Notes: generated by a model from the sequence alone, not told the origin. 64,000 bases of DNA from an uncultured Christensenellaceae bacterium (GCA_910587005.1 CAJULB010000001.1:62001-126000); one strand, 5' to 3'; positions 51,854 to 59,007 are shown, counted from the stretch's first letter. Translations and numbers: made by a program.

Positions 51854-52639
51854 ATGGCAAGATATAAAGCAATTCCGCAAGGCTATATGACGGTTGGCGA
51901 AGTCGCAAAGAAAATGGGCGTAACCGTTCGAGCGTTGCAATATTATGACCGCGAAGGGCTATTCAGTCCGTCTTGTATCAGCGAAGGCGGACGGCGTTTA
52001 TATAGCGATAAAGATATTGTTAAGTTACATCAGATACTTACTCTTAAATCGTTAGGGTTTTCATTTGATGAAATTAAAAATCGTTTGACTTCTATTGATA
52101 CGCCACAAAAGGCAATAATAGCGTTGACCGAACAAAGCAATTCGATACAAACACAAATAAATACGCTTACGCAATCTTTACAAGCAATCGAATTATTAAA
52201 AAACGAAATAGAACAAATGCAAACAGTTGACTTTTCAAAGTATGCCGATATAATTGTCAACTTGCAAATGGGAAATAAATATTACGGTTTAATTAAACAT
52301 TTTGACGATAGTATGCTTGATTACTGTCATAAGAAATTCGATAAAGATACAGGTGTCGCGTTTATAAATAAGTTTAACTTAATTGTCGGAAAAATAGAAA
52401 AATGCATTGAGAATGGCATAGCACCCGAAAGTGAACAAGGACAAATTATCGCAAAAGAATTTTGGCAACTTATAACAGAGTTTACGGGCGGCGATATGAG
52501 TATATTATCACAACTAATGAATTTCGGAAACGCGCAAGCGGATAACGATATGCAAAACGTACTGAATGCTTTTATTGAGCCTGCGCTGTGTTTTTATTTT
52601 GAAAATTTGGGTATTAACCCTTTTGAGGCAAAAAAATGA
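51854..52639 (+). CDS. MerR family regulator with TipAS-like ligand domain
   Basis: A 261-residue activator. The N-terminal MerR helix-turn-helix (MTVGEVAKKMGVTVRALQYYDREGL block) and wing (GGRRLYSDKD) are followed by a long dimer helix (about residues 80-120) and a C-terminal domain of the TipAS type that binds drugs in Streptomyces TipA. The start at 51854 is chosen for GAGG 7 nt ahead; an ATG five codons upstream has none. It shares an operon with an ABC exporter (4-nt overlap) and presumably activates its own promoter when a compound binds. Confidence 0.88.
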   Translation: MARYKAIPQGYMTVGEVAKKMGVTVRALQYYDREGLFSPSCISEGGRRLYSDKDIVKLHQILTLKSLGFSFDEIKNRLTSIDTPQKAIIALTEQSNSIQTQINTLTQSLQAIELLKNEIEQMQTVDFSKYADIIVNLQMGNKYYGLIKHFDDSMLDYCHKKFDKDTGVAFINKFNLIVGKIEKCIENGIAPESEQGQIIAKEFWQLITEFTGGDMSILSQLMNFGNAQADNDMQNVLNAFIEPALCFYFENLGINPFEAKK

Positions 52640-53448
52640 AAAATATAATCGAGGTCAAGGAATTAAAAAAGAATTACGGCGCGAACTCCGTATTGAAAGG
52701 TATAAATTTAACCGTACATAAAGGTGAAATTTTTGCTTTGCTCGGCGTAAACGGTGCGGGCAAAACTACGGCTTTGGAATGTATCGAGGGCTTACGCGCT
52801 TACGACAGCGGGAATATAACCGTAAACGGAAAAATCGGTATTCAATTACAGTCGTCGGCTTTACAAGCCTATATTAAACCTATGGAAGCCGTCAAACTGT
52901 TTGCTAATTGGCATAAAACCACACCAGATAAAGAAATGCTTAATTCTTTCGGCATACCCGAATTATCAAAAAAGAAATATGCCGATTTGTCTACGGGGCA
53001 AAAACGCCGCTTACACCTTGCGCTTGCACTTATAGGCAACCCCGACATTATTTTCCTTGACGAACCGACTGCGGGTCTTGATGTTGAGGGGCGCGTATCG
53101 TTGCACGAACAAATACGCGCATTAAAATCACAAGGCAAAACAATAATTCTTGCAAGCCACGATATGGCGGAAGTCGAAGAATTATGCGACAGAGTAGCCG
53201 TTTTGAGTAACGGGAATATTGCTTTTATCGGAACGGTTGACGAATTTACCGCTATGGGCGGCAAAAGGCATATTATACGCATAAAAACCGCCGACGGGCA
53301 AAACGAATACGAAACGGAAAATATTATGGAAACTTTATTTACGCTATTATCGGAATACAAACAAAAAGGCATATCGATTTCGGAAATTCAGACCGATAGA
53401 ATATCGCTTGAACAAAACTTTATGAACATTGTGAGAGGTGCGAACTAA
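52636..53448 (+). CDS. ABC-2 transporter ATP-binding protein
   Basis: A 270-residue ATPase of the drug or lantibiotic export group. Seen: Walker A GVNGAGKTT near residues 38-46, a Q-loop in GIQLQSSALQ, signature LSTGQKRRL (a GQ form common in ABC-2 exporters), Walker B IIFLDEPTAGLD and switch His in LASHDMAE. A ~70-residue C-terminal extension after the core is usual for the class. ATG overlaps the MerR gene by 4 nt; its stop overlaps the permease start by one base. Confidence 0.92.
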   Translation: MKNIIEVKELKKNYGANSVLKGINLTVHKGEIFALLGVNGAGKTTALECIEGLRAYDSGNITVNGKIGIQLQSSALQAYIKPMEAVKLFANWHKTTPDKEMLNSFGIPELSKKKYADLSTGQKRRLHLALALIGNPDIIFLDEPTAGLDVEGRVSLHEQIRALKSQGKTIILASHDMAEVEELCDRVAVLSNGNIAFIGTVDEFTAMGGKRHIIRIKTADGQNEYETENIMETLFTLLSEYKQKGISISEIQTDRISLEQNFMNIVRGAN

Positions 53449-54158
53449 TGAAGGCTTTTTTATACGGGATTGGTTTACAATTCAAGTTTGATATACGCAG
53501 TAAAGGTATGCTTATTGCTTGTTATCTTGTGCCGCTCATATTTTTTCTATTTATGGGTGGAATTTTCACTACTATTGATACGAACGCTACAAAAACTCTT
53601 ATTTCGTCAATGACCGTGTTTACAATCATAATGAGCGCGTTGTTCGGCGTACCGCCCGCTGTTGCGGAAATCTACGGAACAGACGTTAAAAAGGTCTATA
53701 AGGCAAACGGCGCGCCTATATGGTTTGGCGTTATATCGCAGTTTATTTCGTCATTTATACATACGCTTATTTGTTGTCTTATTGTATTAGCCCTTTCGCC
53801 TTTAATTTTCAAAGCGGAATTGCCGCCTGATTTGATATGGTATTTTTTATCGCTTATAGCGTTGCTTGCGATAACTCTTGCTATAAGTTGTATTTTCGGG
53901 CTTTTGATTAAACAGCAAGCAAAGTTGACAATGGTAGCAATGGCAATATTTTTGCCGTCCACTATGCTGTCGGGCATTATGTTTCCCGCAGATATGTTGC
54001 CACAATTTATGCAATATATTGCCTATGCTTTCCCCGCTACAATAGCATTTAAGGCAATGACGAGTTTTCAAGTTTGGCATTTACCCGTATTGTTCGGTAT
54101 ATTTATTTTACTTTGCGGCGTTATTGCCTTATTGTTAAAATTTAAGATTAAACGATAA
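53448..54158 (+). CDS. ABC-2 type permease
   Basis: A 236-residue membrane protein with six hydrophobic helices, the normal ABC-2 layout: a first helix after a short basic start (about 22-42), then a long cytoplasmic loop, and a C-terminal group with LPSTMLSGIMFPADMLPQFMQYIAYAFPA, shown as the typical conserved region (about residues 165-195). With the ATPase it forms a drug- or peptide-exporting pump under MerR/TipA control. Start overlaps the ATPase stop (TAATG). Confidence 0.88.
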   Translation: MKAFLYGIGLQFKFDIRSKGMLIACYLVPLIFFLFMGGIFTTIDTNATKTLISSMTVFTIIMSALFGVPPAVAEIYGTDVKKVYKANGAPIWFGVISQFISSFIHTLICCLIVLALSPLIFKAELPPDLIWYFLSLIALLAITLAISCIFGLLIKQQAKLTMVAMAIFLPSTMLSGIMFPADMLPQFMQYIAYAFPATIAFKAMTSFQVWHLPVLFGIFILLCGVIALLLKFKIKR

Positions 54159-54181
54159 AAGTACAAAAAGAAATACAGTCT

Positions 54182-54343
54182 ATGACAAATTATATTGTAT
54201 GCCCCGAATGTGGGTATAAATTATTCAAGTTAGGCGACGGCTCAAACGCGGAAATCTATTGCCCGAAATGTAAATTAAAACTACGAATAGTAATCAAGGG
54301 CGACGAAATCACAATATTAAAAATGCTATCTGACAAAGCATAA
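54182..54343 (+). CDS. Small zinc-ribbon protein (Cys-rich KTR-like)
   Basis: A 53-residue peptide starting 23 nt after the permease. It has two metal pairs, VCPECG (residues 7-10) and YCPKCK (27-30), in the layout of the Cys-rich KTR family found on Clostridia mobile elements, though the KTR triplet itself is not present (GYKLFKL instead). A zinc ribbon that binds nucleic acid or protein is likely. No clear ribosome site is seen, so it may be translated by coupling. A hairpin terminator follows. Confidence 0.65.
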   Translation: MTNYIVCPECGYKLFKLGDGSNAEIYCPKCKLKLRIVIKGDEITILKMLSDKA

Positions 54344-54369
54344 CAACCGAATAAATCTTTATAACAAAT

Positions 54370-54439
54370 AAAGAATTGAGTGTACGAAAGTAAAAAATTA
54401 TTTTCGGGAGCAGTAAATGGCGCACTCAATTCTTTTTTT
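54370..54439 (+). terminator. Terminator of the MerR-ABC operon
   Basis: AAAGAATTGAGTG (54370-54382) pairs with CACTCAATTCTTT (54423-54435), followed by a T run. A smaller hairpin (CGAAA/TTTCG) sits inside the loop. Confidence 0.75.
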
Positions 54440-54554
54440 ATACATAGACACCTCATAGCAAACGCCTACACTCTCACAACTTTATAGGGCAGTAAGCGCA
54501 CGCACGTTTACGGCTGGCATTTGTTAAAGGCGTTAAGGCTCTCTATGAAAGAGT

Positions 54555-54609
54555 AAAGCCCGACAAATTTTCAGACCTTTTCAGTCTTAAAAATTTGTCG
54601 GGCTTTTTT
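54555..54609. terminator. Strong bidirectional terminator ahead of the sigma-like gene
   Basis: A perfect 17-bp stem (54555-54571 with 54590-54606) and T runs on both strands. The stretch 54440-54554 between the two terminators has no ORF; it holds only a small imperfect hairpin (GGCTCTC...GAGTAAAGCC) and could encode a short RNA. Confidence 0.85.
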
Positions 54610-54679
54610 GTTTTTAAGTAATTTTCTAAAAAACCTTACCACTTTGCCGTTGCCGTGCTTATAGTTGGAGGCTTTCTAT

Positions 54680-55090
54680 ATGCAAATAATTATTTATAAA
54701 TTTGTTGACGGCACTACAAATGCAATAGAGGTTACGGACGAATTATATTTGATACACTTACAACTCGTACAAATGGAAAAGCGCAACCATTGGCGGGAAA
54801 CAAGGCGGCATACCTCTTTGAACTATTTATTCGAAAACGAAATAGATTTTGAGGACAAGTCCGCTGATACGCTTGCTATAATCATACGGCGCGAAAACAT
54901 AGAGCGCGTACATAAAGCGTTAATAACGCTTTCGGACAAGCGGCGCGATTTGGTGCGTAAAGTGTTTTACGAGGAAATGAAAATGCGACAAATAGCAAGT
55001 CAAACGGGCGTATCACATACCGCTATATCGCAACGTATGAAAACGATACGCAAACGCTTGCAAAAGCAATTACGCGATTGCAGTATATAA
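54680..55090 (+). CDS. Sigma-70 region 4-like protein
   Basis: A 136-residue protein whose last 55 residues form a sigma region 4 helix-turn-helix: ALITLSDKRRDLVRKVFYEEM, then MRQIASQTGVSHTAISQRMKTIRKRL. The N-terminal half has a short beta strand (IIIYKFVDGT) and a charged stretch; regions 1-3 are missing. Such proteins occur on Tn916-like and other integrative elements as regulators of mobility genes. Start chosen by GGAGG 8 nt before the ATG at 54680. Its stop codon overlaps the first TAATATTAC nonamer. Confidence 0.82.
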   Translation: MQIIIYKFVDGTTNAIEVTDELYLIHLQLVQMEKRNHWRETRRHTSLNYLFENEIDFEDKSADTLAIIIRRENIERVHKALITLSDKRRDLVRKVFYEEMKMRQIASQTGVSHTAISQRMKTIRKRLQKQLRDCSI

Positions 55091-55140
55091 TATTACCCGT
55101 TCACCCCGTAACGTGTAACGTAAATTCAAGCGTTATGCCG

Positions 55141-55176
55141 ACGGGGTGGACATAGTATTACCTTAGTCCACCCCGT
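55141..55176 (+). other. Stem-loop A with TAGTATTAC in the loop
   Basis: Stem ACGGGGTGGAC/GTCCACCCCGT, 11 perfect base pairs; 14-nt loop ATAGTATTACCTTA carrying the circovirus-type nonamer at 55153-55161. Confidence 0.85.
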
Positions 55177-55236
55177 AACACTGTAACACTTTTGGGGTAA
55201 ATACGGCACAATACGTGGCGGCGACAGCCGCCCCGT

Positions 55237-55268
55237 GTGTCAATAAGTTACTATTACCTTATTGACAC
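55237..55268 (+). other. Stem-loop B with TACTATTAC in the loop
   Basis: Stem GTGTCAATAAG/CTTATTGACAC, 11 perfect base pairs; 10-nt loop TTACTATTAC with the nonamer at 55249-55257. The stem sequence differs from stem A, while the loop is kept. Confidence 0.85.
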
Positions 55269-55403
55269 TGCGTCGCGCGTCGCAACATTTTAGGGCTTTA
55301 CACGCTACTATTACCTAATTGGCACTACGGAACACGGAACGGAAAACAAGCCCGCTGTGGGTGGATTTGGGTGGGGTTATCAAGAATATAAGGAGTATTA
55401 AAT

Positions 55404-55589
55404 ATGGAAAAGACAATACCGCTCGGAATATCGGTTATCTATTTTAACGACCAAAGCAAAAACATATACGCCGAACTGCCGCCCGATAAAGAGCAAGCAA
55501 AAAGGCTGTCAAAGCGTATCTATAAGGACGCTATGACAGCCCTTGCAAGCGAACGGGCAAGCCGCGAGAGGTTAGCCCCTTGCGACTAA
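55404..55589 (+). CDS. Small hypothetical protein of the element
   Basis: A 61-residue protein with AAGGAG 8 nt ahead of the ATG. It has a short beta-like start (IPLGISVIYFNDQSKNIYAEL) and an amphipathic, Lys/Arg/Glu-rich helix to the end. No helix-turn-helix is evident, so an excisionase role cannot be supported. It lies between the origin-like block and the right end of the element. Confidence 0.55.
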   Translation: MEKTIPLGISVIYFNDQSKNIYAELPPDKEQAKRLSKRIYKDAMTALASERASRERLAPCD

Positions 55590-55702
55590 CTGTTTGCCGT
55601 ATAACGGGTAGTCCGACAACGGCAATTCCACCACGCAATAAAACTCACGCCGATTTACTTTGAATATTTGGGTGTGCGTTTTTGCGGTAAGTCGGTGCAC
55701 CA

Positions 55703-55710
55703 ACCATAAC
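55703..55710 (+). other. Right attachment core (attR)
   Basis: ACCATAAC, identical to 49886-49893 and overlapping the 5' arm of the terminator below. Outside these 8 bp the two ends differ, as expected for a serine integrase. Confidence 0.65.
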
Positions 55711-55745
55711 GTAAGTTGAACCGTGTTTGACTTACGTTATTTTTT
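55706..55745 (+). terminator. Terminator displaced from tRNA-Leu
   Basis: A perfect 11-bp stem ATAACGTAAGT/ACTTACGTTAT, 13-nt loop, then TTTTT. Its first arm starts with the TAAC of the attachment core, so it would directly follow the CCA of tRNA-Leu in the uninserted chromosome. Confidence 0.8.
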
Positions 55746-55750
55746 GTATT

Positions 55751-55789
55751 AAAAAAGTCGAATTACTAAAAAAGTAATTCGGCTTTTTG
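55751..55789 (-). terminator. Terminator of the que operon
   Basis: Stem of 13-15 bp around CGAATTACT/AGTAATTCG with an AAAAA loop and T runs on both strands; it ends the minus-strand queuosine operon. 55790-55883 shows nothing further. Confidence 0.8.
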
Positions 55790-55883
55790 TTTACGCTAAT
55801 TTGAAATTTGCTTTTTCTTGTAACGATATAATTAATACTCTTTTTCGCGGTTCATCATATTCTTATTATCCGCTAAAATACGA

Positions 55884-56375
55884 TTATCTGTTGTCGATTT
55901 TTTCGGGATACATATCGTGGTGCGAAAGCCTGTCCCAGGCCACCTGTTCCCACTTGGTCCCCTTTTTGCCGTAATTGCAATATGGGTCTATGGAAATTCC
56001 GCCGCGGGGCAAAAACTTTCCCCATACCTCAATGTATGCGGGGTCCATCAAATCAATAAGGTCGTTCATAATTATGTTAACGCAGTCTTCGTGAAAATCG
56101 CCGCGGTTTCTGAACCCGAAAAGATACAGCTTTAAAGACTTGCTTTCAACCATCTTTTCGCGCGGAACGTACGAAATATAGACCGTGGCAAAATCGGGCT
56201 GACCCGTAATGGGGCAAAGGCTTGTAAATTCGGGACAGTTGAACTTTACGAAATAGTCCCTTCCGGGGTGTTTGTTTGCAAACGTTTCCAAAACGGACGG
56301 GTCGTAAGTCTGCGGATATTTAGTGTTGCTGTTACCGAGCAGGGTAATACCTTCGTTCTGTCTTTCTCTTGGCAT
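55884..56375 (-). CDS. queF: NADPH-dependent 7-cyano-7-deazaguanine reductase
   Basis: QueF reduces preQ0 to preQ1, the base placed in tRNA for queuosine. Seen: the short (163-residue) unimodular form, nucleophile Cys in SLCPITGQPD near residue 55, the NADPH helper block EKMVESKSLKLYLFGFRNRGDFHEDC near 77-102 and GGISIDPYCNYGKK at the end. Last gene of the operon. Its presence means preQ1 rather than only preQ0 is made. Confidence 0.96.
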   Translation of the reverse strand: MPRERQNEGITLLGNSNTKYPQTYDPSVLETFANKHPGRDYFVKFNCPEFTSLCPITGQPDFATVYISYVPREKMVESKSLKLYLFGFRNRGDFHEDCVNIIMNDLIDLMDPAYIEVWGKFLPRGGISIDPYCNYGKKGTKWEQVAWDRLSHHDMYPEKIDNR

Positions 56376-56376
56376 A

Positions 56377-57063
56377 TTATTCTCCTTTTATTGCAGGGTC
56401 TTCTATTCCGTTGGCTTTAAATGCCGCGGCGCGGTCGCGGCAAGTAGCGCATACGCCGCAGGGTTTTCCGCCGCCGGAATAACAGCTCCAGGTATATTTA
56501 TACGGAACGCCGAGTTCCAGTCCCTTTTTTACAACCTGAGATTTGTTTAAGTTTACAAACGGTGCAATAATTCTAAGCTGTCCGCCGCTGCCCGTATAAA
56601 TAGCTTCGTCCATAGCGGAATTGAACTTTTCACTGCAATCGGGATAGGCGTTGCCCGCCGCATCGTCGCTGTGCGCGCCGTAATATATCACCTCGCAACC
56701 GTGAGAAAGAGCCACGCTTGCCGCCGCCGAAAGAAACAGTCCGTTCCTGAAAGGTACATAGGTTGAAACGGGTTTACCGCCCGTTACCGAAAGCTGTTCG
56801 GCATAACTTTGCAGAGGTATCTCATTGGGCGAATCCGCCAAGAGCGAACAATCCGAACCTTCGAATATGACAGAAAGGTCAAGCCGCTTTAAATCAACGC
56901 CGTAAAAGCCTGCAACCTTTTGCGCCGCATCAAGCTCTTTGCTGTGTGTCTGTCCGTAGTAAACGGAAAGGGCGAAAACTTCCGCCGCACCGTATTTTTG
57001 AACCGCCAGCCCGAGGCAAGTTGCGCTGTCTACGCCGCCGCTTAATAAAACAAGTGCTTTCAT
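56377..57063 (-). CDS. queC: 7-cyano-7-deazaguanine (preQ0) synthase
   Basis: QueC turns CDG into preQ0 with ATP and ammonia. Seen: the PP-loop LLSGGVDSATCL near residues 6-17, YYGAHSDDAAGNAYPDC near 122-138 and the C-terminal zinc site with CGVCATCRDR (about 207-216) plus an upstream Cys (SCYSGG). Length 228 is standard. It overlaps folE by 4 nt and ends 1 nt before queF. Confidence 0.96.
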   Translation of the reverse strand: MKALVLLSGGVDSATCLGLAVQKYGAAEVFALSVYYGQTHSKELDAAQKVAGFYGVDLKRLDLSVIFEGSDCSLLADSPNEIPLQSYAEQLSVTGGKPVSTYVPFRNGLFLSAAASVALSHGCEVIYYGAHSDDAAGNAYPDCSEKFNSAMDEAIYTGSGGQLRIIAPFVNLNKSQVVKKGLELGVPYKYTWSCYSGGGKPCGVCATCRDRAAAFKANGIEDPAIKGE

Positions 57064-57632
57064 ACCTTGTCCCCCAAAAGATTTTGCAAAGAAACGTCGT
57101 CTTTAAACGCGCCGAAGTAAGTTTTTGTAACCGTTCTTGACGATACGTTTTTTATCCCGCGCGAAGTCATACAGCTGTGGCAGCCTTCTATCCTTACGCC
57201 TACGTCTGGCGATAAAGCCGCAAGTGAAATTATCTCGGCAATGTCCCGCCCAAGCCGTTCCTGCAATTGCAGCCGTTTTGCCGCCATATCGCATATACGC
57301 GCGATTTTACTAAGTCCCAAAACCCTTCCGCGCGGAACGTACGCCACGTCAACTTTCATATCGTACATAAGCGCCATATGATGCTCGCAATAGCTGAACA
57401 CGCTTATATCCTTTATGACTACCGCGCCGCCTGAATTCGGGTCGGACGAAACCTCGAAAGTTTTTCCGAACATTTCCGCAATTTCGCGGTTGGTGTATTT
57501 TATACCTTCAAATGCTTCTTCGTACATTCTCGCTACGCGGGCGGGCGTTTCACGCAGACCTTCTCTGTCGGGGTCTTCGCCTATGGCGACTAATAACCCG
57601 CGGATATGTTTTTCTATCTCTTTAATATCCAT
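57060..57632 (-). CDS. folE: GTP cyclohydrolase I
   Basis: FolE opens GTP to dihydroneopterin triphosphate, the shared precursor of folate and 7-deazaguanines. Seen: 190 residues, zinc and active-site blocks SYCEHHMALM (Cys and two His near residues 78-88) and GCHSCMTSRGI near 150-160. Location inside the que operon shows that it feeds queuosine synthesis here; it may serve folate as well. Gap to queE is 8 nt and it overlaps queC by 4 nt. Confidence 0.96.
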   Translation of the reverse strand: MDIKEIEKHIRGLLVAIGEDPDREGLRETPARVARMYEEAFEGIKYTNREIAEMFGKTFEVSSDPNSGGAVVIKDISVFSYCEHHMALMYDMKVDVAYVPRGRVLGLSKIARICDMAAKRLQLQERLGRDIAEIISLAALSPDVGVRIEGCHSCMTSRGIKNVSSRTVTKTYFGAFKDDVSLQNLLGDKV

Positions 57633-57640
57633 ACTTTCTC

Positions 57641-58315
57641 CTATACCCCGCGCTTATCGGGTTCCCAGATAATTTTATGCAACTGTAATTGCAGGCGTAC
57701 GCCGTTAAGCTTACGCTCTTTCATAAACTCCGCTATTTCTTCGGGCTTGATTTTTCCGAATACCGGACTGAAATAAACGCGGCACCTGTCTGTAAGTCCG
57801 TACTCTTTTATTATCTCCTCCGCACGCACCAAATCGAACTTATCCCCGACCACAAATTTGACCGCGTCTTGAAACGTAAGATAAGAAAAGTTTTCGGTAA
57901 GCATATGTTTTTCCATTCCGCTTGCAGGAAGTTTATAATCGGCGGTAACGGCTGGACGGGGCGAAATGGAAACTATATTTTTCAACGGAACGCTTCCGTT
58001 GGTTTCTATTTCAACTTCTGCGCCCGACGCTCTAAGCAGTCCAATAAGATACGCAATATCCGCCTGCAAAAGCGGTTCTCCTCCCGTCAGTGTAACGTTT
58101 TTTACGCCCGTCGATTTTACGTATGCAACAAGCTCTTCCGCAGAAGCAACTTCATATTTTACGTCGGCTGTATTTGCCCAGCGCGTGTCGCAGTAACCGC
58201 AATTCAGATTGCAGCCGCAAAACCGCAAAAACACGGCAAGCTCGCCCGCGCGCGGACCTTCGCCGTTTATGCTTACAAACTTTTCGGCAACTTTAAAACA
58301 GCACATATCACTCAC
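57641..58315 (-). CDS. queE: 7-carboxy-7-deazaguanine synthase (radical SAM)
   Basis: QueE contracts the ring of 6-carboxytetrahydropterin to CDG using SAM and a [4Fe-4S] cluster. Seen: FVSINGEGPRAGELAVFLRF, the cysteine motif CGCNLNCGYCDTRWA near residues 33-47, TLTGGEPLLQ near 75-84 and a Mg-site region SISPRPAV. Length 224 is typical. It overlaps queD by 8 nt. Confidence 0.95.
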   Translation of the reverse strand: MSDMCCFKVAEKFVSINGEGPRAGELAVFLRFCGCNLNCGYCDTRWANTADVKYEVASAEELVAYVKSTGVKNVTLTGGEPLLQADIAYLIGLLRASGAEVEIETNGSVPLKNIVSISPRPAVTADYKLPASGMEKHMLTENFSYLTFQDAVKFVVGDKFDLVRAEEIIKEYGLTDRCRVYFSPVFGKIKPEEIAEFMKERKLNGVRLQLQLHKIIWEPDKRGV

Positions 58316-58727
58316 CGTACACCGCGCAGTTTTCGGGCGATTCGTACACTGTCACGCTGAAAACGGGCATGCCCTTTTTGTTAAGGTCGGCGTATATGTG
58401 CGCGGCAAAGTTTTCGGCAGTGGGTCTGAAATCCGTTTCAACCAATGAAAACCCTTCTTCCTTGAACGCGGTAAGGGTTGCAGGTTTAAGGGTATTTTTT
58501 TCGTAAATGAGCGTATGGTCAAAGCCTTCCGCAAGCTCTTTAACTGCTTTTTTAAAATCGCCGAAGTCCAGAAGCATACCGCGCTTTTCGCCGTTTCCAT
58601 GCAAATTTGCGCCGTTTATCTTTACTTCCACAATCCAGTGGTGACCGTGGATATTTGCACACTTGCCGTTGTATCCGTGAAGAAAGTGCGCGCTGTCGAA
58701 ACAAGCCGAAGTTTTTAAATAATACAT
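58308..58727 (-). CDS. queD: 6-carboxy-5,6,7,8-tetrahydropterin synthase
   Basis: QueD converts dihydroneopterin triphosphate to 6-carboxytetrahydropterin, the substrate of QueE. Seen: 139 residues, the zinc histidine in FDSAHFLHG, the catalytic Cys and histidine pair of GKCANIHGHHW near residues 21-31, the LLDFGDFKKAV block and PTAENFA near the end. The ATG at 58727 is chosen for GGGAG 4-5 nt ahead; the frame runs upstream into the riboswitch terminator. First gene of the que operon. Confidence 0.95.
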   Translation of the reverse strand: MYYLKTSACFDSAHFLHGYNGKCANIHGHHWIVEVKINGANLHGNGEKRGMLLDFGDFKKAVKELAEGFDHTLIYEKNTLKPATLTAFKEEGFSLVETDFRPTAENFAAHIYADLNKKGMPVFSVTVYESPENCAVYGE

Positions 58728-58742
58728 AACTCTCCCTTTGCG

Positions 58743-58772
58743 AAAAAAAATACAGCCGCGGCAAAACGACTG
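58743..58772 (-). terminator. Attenuator hairpin in the que leader
   Basis: Minus strand CAGTCG pairs with CGGCTG (58767-58772 with 58753-58758, one G-U pair), then TATTTTTTTT (eight T). It lies between the riboswitch and queD, so ligand binding would stop transcription here. Confidence 0.7.
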
Positions 58773-58802
58773 CATCTAAAAAGACTATTTCCATTCAGAT
58801 GC

Positions 58803-58845
58803 CCTGGTTTTGTTTAAAGACAGGATGGCGCAAACGAACTGTCCG
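58803..58845 (-). promoter_or_regulatory. preQ1-I riboswitch aptamer
   Basis: Minus strand GGACAG, a 15-nt loop starting TTCG, CTGTCT, then the A-rich tail TTAAACAAAACCAGGG. The short P1 stem, loop and tail match the preQ1-I pseudoknot; the tail is almost the same as that of the Thermoanaerobacter tengcongensis aptamer. Position in front of the que operon agrees. Confidence 0.78.
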
Positions 58846-58858
58846 TTTAATTAACTAT

Positions 58859-58887
58859 ATAATACTACGCCATAGCGCGTATGTCAA
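58859..58887 (-). promoter_or_regulatory. Promoter of the que operon
   Basis: Minus strand TTGACA (58882-58887), 17-nt spacer, TATTAT (58859-58864), about 15 nt upstream of the aptamer. Confidence 0.82.
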
Positions 58888-59007
58888 CTCAACCGAAGTG
58901 TTTATACGCTACATATTTTTCATCATTGACACTGCCCGCCTGTATACAGCGGACTTTTTTGCTCTCGGAGCAAAATTTGTTATGCAAAACGTTTAATAAG
59001 CAAATTT

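Larger units (their letters stand above)
55088..55325. other. Candidate rolling-circle origin: four TANTATTAC nonamers
   Basis: This non-coding block (55091-55403 has no gene) holds TAATATTAC at 55088, TAGTATTAC at 55153, TACTATTAC at 55249 and TACTATTAC at 55306, all on the plus strand and all followed by C. The first two forms equal the nonanucleotides nicked by geminivirus and circovirus Rep. Copies 1 and 2 share a downstream CACCCCGTAAC; copies 3 and 4 share an (A)TTG-CAC stretch. Function is inferred from motif and structure only; no Rep is encoded in the window. Confidence 0.6.
49889..55706. mobile_element. Integrative element in tRNA-Leu, about 5.8 kb
   Basis: Bounded by the 8-bp core at both ends. 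Without the insert, tRNA-Leu would run straight into a perfect 11-bp terminator hairpin now found at 55706-55745, which supports a precise insertion. Contents, left to right: serine recombinase, a ~190-nt palindrome, MerR/TipA regulator, ABC-2 exporter, zinc-ribbon peptide, sigma-like protein, a block of four TANTATTAC nonamers with stem-loops, and a small ORF. No relaxase, Rep or conjugation gene is visible. Confidence 0.8.

Noticed and set aside
55404..55589. Excisionase role of the 61-residue protein
   Set aside because: No helix-turn-helix or winged-helix pattern is visible; position near the end of the element alone is not enough.
55590..55702. A duplicated tRNA-Leu 3' end at the right end of the element
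   Set aside because: Only 8 bp (ACCATAAC) match; there is no longer tRNA fragment, which fits a serine rather than a tyrosine integrase.
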